Source: Cognatazoarcus sp050303815
GTDB lineage: Bacteria; Pseudomonadota; Gammaproteobacteria; Burkholderiales; Rhodocyclaceae
NCBI GenBank assembly: GCA_050303815.1
Contig: JBNLCM010000185.1
Coordinates: forward strand, 1 to 21,538
Direction: 5' to 3'
Length of the DNA: 21,538 bases
A program made the position numbers and the translations under genes. This document shows positions 1 through 6,151 of this stretch, in pieces. The notes under the pieces are model-generated. The model made no database searches, was not told the DNA's origin, and saw only the letters and a program-made list of their open reading frames with translations. Every line of letters starts with the position of its first letter. Position 1 is the stretch's first letter.

Positions 1-818
1 TTGGTGAAGATGGCCTTGGTCATCTCATAGACGGCGGCTTCCTCGACGCCCTCGTGGGTCACCAGGATGTTGCGGATCGCGGCGGTCGGGACGTCGCTGT
101 CCTGGCCGGTGTAGGTGCCGGCCGGAATCACGCCCGCCTGGTACGCGGAGTCGCCGATGGCGGCCACGACGTCGGCCGGGACCGGGATCACGACGATGTC
201 GATGGCGGTGGACAGGTCACGAATCGAGGCGACGCCGAGGCCGGCAGACTGCAGTGTCGCGTCGAGCTGGCGGTTCTTGATCAGCTCGACCGATTCGCCG
301 AAGGGCAGGTACTCGACCTTGCCCAGATCGTCGTAGGACAGGCCGCCGGCCGCAAAGACGGCGCGGGCGTTCAGCTCGGTGCCGGATTTCGGGGCGCCGA
401 CAGAGACGCGCTTGCCCTTCAGGTCGGCCAGCGAGCGGATGCCGGAATCCTTGGACGCCACGATCTGGACGTAGTTGGGGTAGATGGCGGCCAGCGCGCG
501 CAGCTTGCCCAGTTTCGACTTGAAGCCCACCTCGGCATTGCCGTTCCAGGCGTAGGAGACGGTATCACCCAGCGCGAAGGCCACTTCGCCACGCCCGGCC
601 TGGAGCAGGTTGACGTTCTCGGCACTGGCCTTGGTGGATTGCACGCTGACCTTGGCATTGGGCAGCGCGGCGCCGAACAGCTGTGACATCGCCACGCCCA
701 TGGGGTAGTAGACCCCACTGGTGCCGCCGGTCAGGACGGTGACGAATTTCTGTTCGGCCATGGCGGGCAGCGCGGCAAGCGCCATCACGCCGATCAACAG
801 CGACTTGATCAGTTTCAC
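1..818 (-). CDS. TAXI-family TRAP transporter solute-binding protein (3' end cut by window edge)
   Basis: The leftward reading frame is open from a GTG at 818-816 to the window edge, giving 272 codons; the family is usually about 315-325 residues, so roughly 45-50 are missing. The start is chosen because GAGGAG (825-830) lies just upstream. It begins with a Sec signal peptide (basic MKLIK, hydrophobic LLIGVMALAALP, then AMA before EQKF). Mature residues FVTVLTGGTSGVYYPMG and the later SVGAPKSGTELNARAV block are typical of TAXI (TRAP-associated extracytoplasmic immunogenic) binding proteins. Such proteins bind a small organic acid or amino acid in the periplasm and hand it to a fused DctQM-like membrane permease driven by ion gradients. 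That permease is not in the window and could lie to the left. Ligand unknown. A sigma-54 type promoter candidate lies about 100 bp upstream. Confidence 0.9.
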   Translation of the reverse strand, partial: MKLIKSLLIGVMALAALPAMAEQKFVTVLTGGTSGVYYPMGVAMSQLFGAALPNAKVSVQSTKASAENVNLLQAGRGEVAFALGDTVSYAWNGNAEVGFKSKLGKLRALAAIYPNYVQIVASKDSGIRSLADLKGKRVSVGAPKSGTELNARAVFAAGGLSYDDLGKVEYLPFGESVELIKNRQLDATLQSAGLGVASIRDLSTAIDIVVIPVPADVVAAIGDSAYQAGVIPAGTYTGQDSDVPTAAIRNILVTHEGVEEAAVYEMTKAIFT

Positions 819-919
819 TCGTGTCTCCTCGGTTCTTGTTGGTTGAGGCCGGAGCGGGTCATGTCGCGGCGGGAGAGGAAATCCAGGTGCCGACCCGACC
901 GGTCTCGGCAGTAGTCCAC

Positions 920-934
920 GCAAGCGTCGGGCCA
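920..934 (-). promoter_or_regulatory. Sigma-54 (RpoN) -24/-12 promoter candidate for the TAXI gene
   Basis: Read on the minus strand the sequence is TGGCCCG-ACGC-TTGC. The sigma-54 consensus is TGGCACG-N4-TTGC, so 10 of the 11 fixed positions agree and the GG-to-GC spacing is exact. Transcription would start near 908, leaving about 90 nt before the GTG at 818. Sigma-54 promoters need an activator bound upstream, and two palindromes are suitably placed at 1010-1054. This is motif matching only. Confidence 0.5.
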
Positions 935-1009
935 GTTGGTCACGGCCGGAATACATGTTCTGGAACAAGGGGTTGACGTGGTCTGCCCGGCCGCGAACGG
1001 CGCCGCCGA

Positions 1010-1023
1010 GGCGGGATTCCGCC
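1010..1023. promoter_or_regulatory. Palindromic operator-like site, copy 1 (one mismatch)
   Basis: GGCGGGATTCCGCC is a 14-bp palindrome with one mismatched pair. It is almost identical to the perfect copy starting 31 bp to the right. Its centre is about 108 bp upstream of the predicted sigma-54 start point of the TAXI gene, a normal distance for an enhancer-type activator site. It could equally serve the divergent flavodoxin gene. Confidence 0.5.
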
Positions 1024-1040
1024 GATCTGCCGGCTCGCGT

Positions 1041-1054
1041 GGCGGAATTCCGCC
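1041..1054. promoter_or_regulatory. Palindromic operator-like site, copy 2 (perfect)
   Basis: GGCGGAATTCCGCC is a perfect 14-bp palindrome. With copy 1 it forms a tandem pair with 31 bp centre to centre, close to three helical turns, so both copies face the same side of the helix. This is typical of cooperative dimer binding. The regulator is not encoded in the window. Confidence 0.55.
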
Positions 1055-1094
1055 GGCCGCCCGAGCGGCGCTGGCCGGCGACGGCCCGACACCC

Positions 1095-1100
1095 TATAAC
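1095..1100 (+). promoter_or_regulatory. Possible sigma-70 -10 box for the flavodoxin-like gene
   Basis: TATAAC differs from TATAAT at one position and stands out in this GC-rich spacer. No good -35 box is seen 17 bp upstream (TGGCCG at 1072-1077), so the promoter would need an activator or is not real. It lies about 40 bp downstream of the perfect palindrome at 1041-1054. Confidence 0.25.
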
Positions 1101-1162
1101 GGAACTGAGCAGACATAACCGTGCAGCCCGGCAGAGAAGCTTGTCTTCGACAGGAGTCCATC

Positions 1163-1768
1163 ATGGTTGCGCGCAAGATCATTGCCATCGTCGGGAGCTA
1201 TCGCCCCGGCGGCGTCACCGACCAACTGGTCGAGACCACCCTGTCTGCCGCACGCGCTTGCGGGGCCGAGACGGAAACCGTCTGGCTCACGGACCTGGCG
1301 ATGCGGCACTGTGGGAACTGTCGCGCCTGCATGCAGCAGCCCGGCGAAACGCGTGGGCGCTGCGTCATCGACGACGATGTCCCGCGACTGCTCGAGCGGA
1401 TCGACGGCGCGGACGCCGTGGTGCTCGCCTCGCCCGTCAACATCGGCAACGTCACGGCCATCACCCGCCTGTTCATGGAGCGCTGTGCCGGCGCGGCCTA
1501 CTGGCCGTGGGGGCGACCTGCGCCCCGCTTGCGGGCCGGCAAGCCGAAACGACCGGCCGTGCTGATCAGCTCGAGTGCGGCGCCGGCCTGGATGGCCCGC
1601 TTCTTCATGGGGGCCGCGGCTGCGCTGCGCCAGCTCGCCGCCATGCTCGGCGTCCGCCCCCTCGGCTTCGTCTGGCAGGGGCGTGTGAGCGAAGAGCGGA
1701 TGGCCATCTCGCAGTCGGTGCGCGCGCGCGCGCTGGCCCTTGGGCGGGCGCTCGCCGGCTCGGTCTGA
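1163..1768 (+). CDS. Flavodoxin-fold NADPH-dependent FMN reductase family protein
   Basis: 201 residues from the ATG at 1163, chosen because AGGAG (1152-1156) is correctly spaced; the frame extends upstream to a GTG at 1121 with no ribosome site. Residues 6-22 (IIAIVGSYRPGG) form the first beta strand and the FMN phosphate-binding loop. Residues 88-105 (LASPVNIGNVTAITRLFMERC) match the second flavin-contact loop of the NADPH-dependent FMN reductase / WrbA-like superfamily. Such proteins pass electrons from NAD(P)H through FMN to small acceptors in the cytoplasm; the acceptor here is unknown. Residues 50-67 carry four cysteines (C50-x2-C53-x2-C56-x10-C67), recalling the cluster-binding cysteines of iron-sulfur flavoproteins, though the last gap is longer than in those. 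A redox disulfide is an alternative. Divergent from the TAXI gene. Confidence 0.85.
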   Translation: MVARKIIAIVGSYRPGGVTDQLVETTLSAARACGAETETVWLTDLAMRHCGNCRACMQQPGETRGRCVIDDDVPRLLERIDGADAVVLASPVNIGNVTAITRLFMERCAGAAYWPWGRPAPRLRAGKPKRPAVLISSSAAPAWMARFFMGAAAALRQLAAMLGVRPLGFVWQGRVSEERMAISQSVRARALALGRALAGSV

Positions 1769-1847
1769 GCCGGTCACTATCGGGGGGGCGTTCAGGCCGA
1801 GTCGGTACAATGCGGCAGAGGCAATGCATCCGACACGGGAGACAGCC

Positions 1848-2174
1848 ATGCTGATCGTTTTCAAGTCGCAGGCCAGCGGCGACGTGATGATGTTCGAGAA
1901 AAACGCGCGCGACCTGCTGGCGGTCATCGGCAAGGACCGTGATGCCTCGCAGGGCGTCATCACCGTCGAGCAGCTGCCCGAGGCCATCGGACGCCTGCGC
2001 GCGGCCATCGACGAAGACAAGGCGAGCCGGTCCGACGTGGACTCCGGCGAGCCGGACCCGATCGACCAGGGCTCCGGCCAGCCCCGCATCCACCTGGCGC
2101 AGCGGGCGATTCCGCTGCTCGAACTGATGCAGTACGCGCTCGACGACGAGAAGCCGGTCACCTGGGGCGTCTGA
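1848..2174 (+). CDS. DUF1840 family protein
   Basis: 108 residues from the ATG at 1848, preceded by GGGAGA at 1837-1842. The same frame is open further upstream, but those codons lack family character and a ribosome site. The protein opens MLIVFKSQASGDVMMFEKNA and continues with IGKD, GVITVEQLPEAIGRLRAAIDED and a C-terminal QRAIPLLELMQYA block. I recognise these as features of DUF1840, a small cytoplasmic family found mostly in betaproteobacteria and without a known function. A hydrophilic low-complexity linker (about 61-78) separates the two conserved halves. Only 12 nt separate it from the downstream response regulator, so co-transcription with the two-component pair is likely. A TACAAT (1806-1811) and a G7 run (1782-1788) precede it. 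Confidence 0.85.
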   Translation: MLIVFKSQASGDVMMFEKNARDLLAVIGKDRDASQGVITVEQLPEAIGRLRAAIDEDKASRSDVDSGEPDPIDQGSGQPRIHLAQRAIPLLELMQYALDDEKPVTWGV

Positions 2175-2186
2175 GCCGCCTGCCCG

Positions 2187-2849
2187 ATGCGTATCCTGCT
2201 CGTCGAAGACGATGCCATGGTCGGGGCCGCCGTGCAGCGTGGCCTGCGCCAGGAGGGGCACGCGGTGGACTGGGTGCAGGATGGCGTCGCGGCCGCCCTG
2301 GCCCTGGCCGACCACCCCTTCGAGCTCGTGCTGCTCGATCTTGGCCTGCCCCGGCGCGACGGCCTGTCGCTGCTGACCGAGGTGCGGGCCGGCGGCAACG
2401 CGGTGCCGGTGCTGATCCTGACCGCACGGGATGCGGTGTCTGACCGCATCGCCGGGCTCGATGCGGGCGCCGACGACTACCTGGTCAAACCCTTCGACCT
2501 CGATGAACTCGCGGCCCGCGTCCGGGCGCTGGGCCGTCGCCAGCGGGGCCAGGCCGACCCGGTGGTCAGCCATGGTCGCCTGGTCCTCGATCCGGCCGCC
2601 CACGCCGTCGCGCTCGACGGCGAGCCGGTGCGCCTGTCGGCGCGCGAGTTCGCGCTGCTGCAGGCGCTGCTCGAACAGGGCGGCAAGCCCCTGTCGCGCA
2701 GCCAGCTGGAAGACCGCCTGTATGGTTGGGGCGAAGAGGTCGAGAGCAACGCCATCGAGGTCCATATTCACGCCCTGCGGCGCAAGTTGGGGAGCGGCTG
2801 GATCCGCAACCTGCGTGGCGTTGGCTGGTTCGTGCCCGAGGACGCATGA
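2187..2849 (+). CDS. OmpR/PhoB-family response regulator (QseB/PmrA/TctD-like)
   Basis: 220 residues. Receiver domain at about 1-115 with the acidic pair D8/D9, phospho-acceptor D51 (LLDLGLP), T79 and K101 (VKPFD), all in canonical places. A winged-helix Trans_reg_C domain at about 125-217 includes LSAREFALLQALL, the recognition-helix region NAIEVHIHALRRKLG and the closing RNLRGVGWFV. It should be phosphorylated by the adjacent kinase and then bind promoter DNA as a dimer. Its stop overlaps the kinase start by four bases (ATGA), implying translational coupling. Sequence style is closest to QseB/PmrA-type regulators, but the target genes cannot be told from the window. Confidence 0.95.
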   Translation: MRILLVEDDAMVGAAVQRGLRQEGHAVDWVQDGVAAALALADHPFELVLLDLGLPRRDGLSLLTEVRAGGNAVPVLILTARDAVSDRIAGLDAGADDYLVKPFDLDELAARVRALGRRQRGQADPVVSHGRLVLDPAAHAVALDGEPVRLSAREFALLQALLEQGGKPLSRSQLEDRLYGWGEEVESNAIEVHIHALRRKLGSGWIRNLRGVGWFVPEDA

Positions 2850-4165
2850 GGAGCCTGCGCCGCGACCTGCTCGTGTATGTGCTCGGCTCGGTGGTGGCCG
2901 CCTTCCTGCTTGGCGGGGCGGCGACCTACTATATGGCGCGCGCCGAGGTGGACGAGGTGATGGACTACCACCTCCGCCAGTTCGCGCTGTCCCTGCGGGA
3001 CCAGCGCTTCGGCGCGCCGATCACGCCGCCGGCCGGAGTGCCCGAGGAGGCGCTCGACATCGTGATCCAGATCTGGGACTCCCACGGACTCAAGCTCTAC
3101 CTCTCCAACCCTCACAGCCAGCTGCCCTCGACCGCCCAGCTCGGCTACTCCGATGCGATCACCGAGGAGGGGCGCTGGCGCATCTTCGCGGTGGCCCTGC
3201 GCGACCGGGTCGTCCAGGTGGCCCAGCCGATGCGGGTGCGCAGCCGGGTGGCGGCTTCGGCCGCGGTTCGCACGCTGTTTCCGTTGTTCCTGATGCTGCC
3301 CCTGCTGGGCGGCATGATCTGGTACATGGTCGGTCGCGGCCTGCGGCCGCTCGACCGGCTCACCCGCGGGGTCGCGGCGCGCCGCCCCGACGCCCTGTCT
3401 CCTTTGCCGGCGCAAGGGGTGCCTTCCGAGGCGCGTCCCCTGGTCGATGCGCTGAACGGGCTGCTGGGTCGGCTCGAGCGGGCGCTGGCGACCCAGCGCG
3501 CCTTTGTCGCCGATGCGGCGCACGAGCTGCGCACGCCGCTCACAGCGCTGCAGCTGCAGCTGCAGCTGACGGAGCGGGCCGAGGACGAGGTCGAGCGCCG
3601 CGAGGCGCTGCAGGAGCTGCGTCGCGGGCTGCAGCGCTCCATCCACCTCGTCGGCCAGCTGCTGACGCTGGCCCGACAGGAGCCGGACAGCGAGGGCGGG
3701 CATTCGACGGCCCCGGTGGACCTGTCTGAGCTCGTCGGACAGGCGCTGGCCGACCATGCTGCCATCGCCGACGAGCGTCACATCGACCTGGGCGCCGAAG
3801 CGCGGGAGGCCGGGCTTCGGATCGATGGCGACGCGGGTGCCCTGCGGACCCTGGTGGGCAACCTGATCGACAACGCGATCCGCTACACCCCGGAAGGCGG
3901 ACGGGTAGACGTCAATGTGCGGCTCCACGATGGTGCGCCGATCATCGAGGTGGCAGACAGCGGGCCGGGCATTCCACCGGGCGAGCGGGAGCGCGTGTTC
4001 GACCGCTTCTACCGGCGCGCGGGTCAGTCCCAGCCCGGCAGCGGGCTTGGCCTCGCCATCGTCAAGGCCATCGCCGACCGGCACGGCGCGCGCCTCGTGC
4101 TCGACACCGCGCCGGCTGGCGGTCTGCTGGTCCAGGTGGTGTTCCCGCCGGGTGGTGCCCGCTGA
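2846..4165 (+). CDS. Sensor histidine kinase, QseC-like, partner of the upstream regulator
   Basis: 439 residues from the ATG at 2846, in the ATGA overlap with the regulator stop. The frame is open further upstream but inside the regulator gene. Membrane segments at about 8-30 and 142-163 flank a periplasmic sensor of some 110 residues. A HAMP-like linker (about 163-215) leads to the HisKA H-box FVADAAHELRTPL with H226. The ATPase domain has the N-box GNLIDNAIRYTP (338-349), G1 DSGPGIP (371-377), F-box FDRFYR (385-390) and G2 GSGLGLA (398-404). All catalytic motifs are intact, so it should be an active inner-membrane kinase. Just after the H-box, LQLQLQL is encoded by a tandem CTGCAG repeat (3548-3568). 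The sensed signal is unknown; the sensor architecture resembles QseC/TctE. Confidence 0.95.
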   Translation: MRSLRRDLLVYVLGSVVAAFLLGGAATYYMARAEVDEVMDYHLRQFALSLRDQRFGAPITPPAGVPEEALDIVIQIWDSHGLKLYLSNPHSQLPSTAQLGYSDAITEEGRWRIFAVALRDRVVQVAQPMRVRSRVAASAAVRTLFPLFLMLPLLGGMIWYMVGRGLRPLDRLTRGVAARRPDALSPLPAQGVPSEARPLVDALNGLLGRLERALATQRAFVADAAHELRTPLTALQLQLQLTERAEDEVERREALQELRRGLQRSIHLVGQLLTLARQEPDSEGGHSTAPVDLSELVGQALADHAAIADERHIDLGAEAREAGLRIDGDAGALRTLVGNLIDNAIRYTPEGGRVDVNVRLHDGAPIIEVADSGPGIPPGERERVFDRFYRRAGQSQPGSGLGLAIVKAIADRHGARLVLDTAPAGGLLVQVVFPPGGAR

Positions 4166-4168
4166 TAC

Positions 4169-4196
4169 TCAAGGTCGCCGGGGGGAATGCCGTAAA
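4169..4196 (+). promoter_or_regulatory. FliA (sigma-28)-like promoter candidate for the CheY-like gene
   Basis: TCAAGGTC (4169-4176) and GCCGTAAA (4189-4196) resemble the flagellar sigma-28 -35 (TAAAGTTT) and -10 (GCCGATAA) boxes; the -10 agrees at six of eight bases. The gap is one base longer than the E. coli optimum, as it also is at the chemoreceptor promoter near 16180. It starts just after the kinase stop and would give the CheY-like gene its own flagellar-class transcript. Confidence 0.35.
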
Positions 4197-4237
4197 GGCT
4201 TGGGGTCAGCCTGCCCGCCACCGGAGCCGTCGCCGTC

Positions 4238-4693
4238 ATGCCTGAGAAACGCGTCCTCATCGTCGACGATGTGTCGATCATCCGTGCCTACGTCAAGGCC
4301 GCCCTCAGGGACGAGCCGGTGCAGGTCGTGGAGGCGAGCACGGCGCAGCTTGGCCTCGACAGCCACGCGGCCCAGCCGGTCGACCTGATCATCTGCGACG
4401 TGAACATGCCGCAGATGAACGGCGAAGCCTTCCTCGCCCGCCTGCGAGAGGAAGACAAGGACACGCCCGTCATCATGCTGACCGCCGAAGGCGACAAGAG
4501 CGTGGTTGGCAACCTGGTCAGGCTGGGTATCAACGGCTACCTGCTCAAGCCCTTCAAGCCGGCCCTGCTGGCCGATCGGGTGCGCGAGCTGATCGGCCCG
4601 GCACCGAGAGCGGCCGGCGCCCCCGCGACGCCCGTCGAGTCGAAGCCTGCGGACGACGCGCCCCCCGCCGGGCCGTCGGCGGCGGTGCCCTAG
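4238..4693 (+). CDS. Single-domain CheY-like response regulator with Pro/Ala-rich tail
   Basis: 151 residues; ATG at 4238 with GGAG at 4223-4226. A complete receiver domain spans about 4-122 with D10/D11, phospho-acceptor D54 (IICDVNMP), T82 (MLTAEG) and K104 (LLKPF). There is no output domain. Residues 124-151 are a low-complexity tail rich in alanine and proline, probably disordered. Single-domain receivers act by protein-protein contact, as CheY does at the flagellar motor, or as phosphate shuttles. The preceding FliA-like promoter candidate and the chemoreceptor elsewhere in the window favour a motility role, but this is inference; it could also receive phosphate from the upstream kinase. 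The stop codon lies in a CTAG shared with the convergent xth gene. Confidence 0.9.
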   Translation: MPEKRVLIVDDVSIIRAYVKAALRDEPVQVVEASTAQLGLDSHAAQPVDLIICDVNMPQMNGEAFLARLREEDKDTPVIMLTAEGDKSVVGNLVRLGINGYLLKPFKPALLADRVRELIGPAPRAAGAPATPVESKPADDAPPAGPSAAVP

Positions 4694-5472
4694 AGCGGCC
4701 AGTCGTAGTCGACGGTCAGGGGCGCATGGTCCGAAAAGCGGGCGTCCTTGTAGACCGAGGCGCGCTGCGCGGTCGCCGCGAAGGCCGGCGTGGCGATCTG
4801 GTAGTCGAGGCGCCAGCCCACGTTCCTGGCCCAGGCCTGACCCCGGTTGGACCACCATGTGTAGCACTCGCTGGCCGCCTCGGGGTAGAGCCGCCGGTAG
4901 ACATCCACATAGCCCAGCTCGTCGAACAGTCGGCTGAGCCAGGCGCGCTCCTCGGGCAGGAAGCCGGAGTTCTTCTGGTTGGATTTCCAGTTCTTCAGGT
5001 CGATCTCCCGGTGAGCGATGTTCCAGTCACCACAGATCACCACTTCACGCCCGGCGTCCTTCAACGCCGCCATGTGGGGCAGGAAATCGTCCATGAAACG
5101 GAACTTTGCCTGCTGGCGCTCCTCGGAACTCGAGCCCGAAGGCAGATACAGCGATATGATGGACAGATTGCCCAGGTCGGCCTGGAGATAGCGACCTTCG
5201 GGATCGAACTCGATGTGGCCGAGCCCCTCCACGAGGCGCTCGGCAGGCCGCCCGAGGTAGAGTCCCACGCCGCTGTAGCCTTTCTTCTCGGCGTGGACGA
5301 AATGGCCGTTCAGTCCGCCGGGGCTGCGCATCTCGTCGCTGAGGTCCGGTGCCTGTGCCTTGAGTTCCTGCACGCACACCACGTCGGCCGATTGCGTGGC
5401 GAGCCAGTCCAGAAAGCCCTTCCGGCTGGCCGAACGGATGCCGTTGAGGTTCGCTGTGATGATGCGTAACAT
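4690..5472 (-). CDS. xth: Exodeoxyribonuclease III (AP endonuclease)
   Basis: 260 residues, the usual size. The ATG at 5472 is chosen because MLRIITANLNGIRSA is the conserved start; the frame runs 45 codons further but into pyrE. Metal- and phosphate-contact residues of the endonuclease/exonuclease/phosphatase fold are present: N8, E36 (QELK), Y109 (SLYLPSG), D149 and N151 (GDWNIAH), D223 (WRLDYQ), and D248/H249 (FSDHAPL). The enzyme cuts DNA 5' to abasic sites and removes nucleotides from 3' ends in base-excision repair. Only 31 nt separate it from divergent pyrE, so its promoter must overlap that gap or the start of pyrE. It ends in the same CTAG as the receiver gene. Confidence 0.96.
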   Translation of the reverse strand: MLRIITANLNGIRSASRKGFLDWLATQSADVVCVQELKAQAPDLSDEMRSPGGLNGHFVHAEKKGYSGVGLYLGRPAERLVEGLGHIEFDPEGRYLQADLGNLSIISLYLPSGSSSEERQQAKFRFMDDFLPHMAALKDAGREVVICGDWNIAHREIDLKNWKSNQKNSGFLPEERAWLSRLFDELGYVDVYRRLYPEAASECYTWWSNRGQAWARNVGWRLDYQIATPAFAATAQRASVYKDARFSDHAPLTVDYDWPL

Positions 5473-5503
5473 TCGACTTTCGATTCCGCCGGATAGATAA
5501 ACC

Positions 5504-6151
5504 TTGGATTTTAGCCGCGATTTCATACGCCTGGCCTGCGACAAGGGCGTCTTGCGCTTCGGGTCCTTCACCACCAAGGCCGGACGGCAGTCGCCGTATT
5601 TCTTCAATGCGGGACTGTTCGACGACGGGGCCTCCTTTGGCCGCCTGTGCGCGTTCTATGCCCGCGCGATCCTGGCATCGGGCATCGAATTCGATCTCCT
5701 GTTCGGTCCGGCGTACAAGGGCATTCCGCTGGCCGCGGGTACCGCCCTCAAGCTGTCGGAGCTGGGCCGCAACGTACCGTTCTGCTTCAACCGCAAGGAA
5801 GCGAAGGACCACGGCGAGGGCGGCGTGCTGGTCGGTGCGCCGATGCAGGGGCGCGTGCTGGTGCTCGACGACGTGATTTCCGCCGGGACCTCCGTGCGCG
5901 AATCGGTCGAGCTGATCCGGCGCGAGGGCGCCAGCCTGGCCGGGGTCGTGATTGCCCTCGACCGCATGGAGCGGGGGCAGGGCGAGCGCTCGGCGGTCCA
6001 GGAGGTCGAGCAGGCCTACGACGTGCCGGTCGTATCGGTGGCCAACCTGGAAGACCTCATTGCGCATCTGGCGGACGATCCTCAGCTTGAGGCGAACCTG
6101 GGCGCGGTCAGGGCCTATCGGGAGCGCTATGGGATTTCGGACAAAGGCTGA
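5504..6151 (+). CDS. pyrE: Orotate phosphoribosyltransferase
   Basis: 215 residues starting at a TTG (5504), chosen because the conserved N-terminus (MDFSRDFIRLACDKGVLRFGSF) begins there and no ATG or GTG is available nearby. No convincing Shine-Dalgarno sequence precedes it. Hallmarks are TKAGRQSPYFFNAGLF (24-39), FGPAYKGIPLA (67-77), the mobile catalytic loop RKEAKDHGEGG (97-107) and the PRPP loop RVLVLDDVISAGTS (117-130). It joins orotate to PRPP to make orotidine monophosphate in pyrimidine synthesis, acting as a cytoplasmic dimer. Divergent from xth. The next gene starts inside its 3' end, 23 nt before the end of the stop codon, implying co-transcription. Confidence 0.96.
   Translation: MDFSRDFIRLACDKGVLRFGSFTTKAGRQSPYFFNAGLFDDGASFGRLCAFYARAILASGIEFDLLFGPAYKGIPLAAGTALKLSELGRNVPFCFNRKEAKDHGEGGVLVGAPMQGRVLVLDDVISAGTSVRESVELIRREGASLAGVVIALDRMERGQGERSAVQEVEQAYDVPVVSVANLEDLIAHLADDPQLEANLGAVRAYRERYGISDKG

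Noticed and set aside
54..686. Open frame of 210 codons on the plus strand at the left edge
   Set aside because: The opposite strand encodes a clear TAXI binding protein with signal peptide and ribosome site.
1010..1054. Tandem palindromes as a hairpin terminator or CRISPR-like repeat
   Set aside because: Only two copies, no spacer series, and placed between divergent starts rather than after a gene end.
955..1854. Open frame of 299 codons on the plus strand overlapping the flavodoxin gene in another frame
   Set aside because: Arg-rich out-of-frame translation; the frame starting at 1163 has the family motifs.
2768..4084. Open frame of 438 codons on the minus strand opposite the sensor kinase
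   Set aside because: It is a shadow of a kinase with all catalytic boxes; no ribosome site and no domain.
2187..4165. Naming the two-component pair qseBC or pmrAB
   Set aside because: The domains fit both and other subfamilies; nothing in the window identifies signal or targets.
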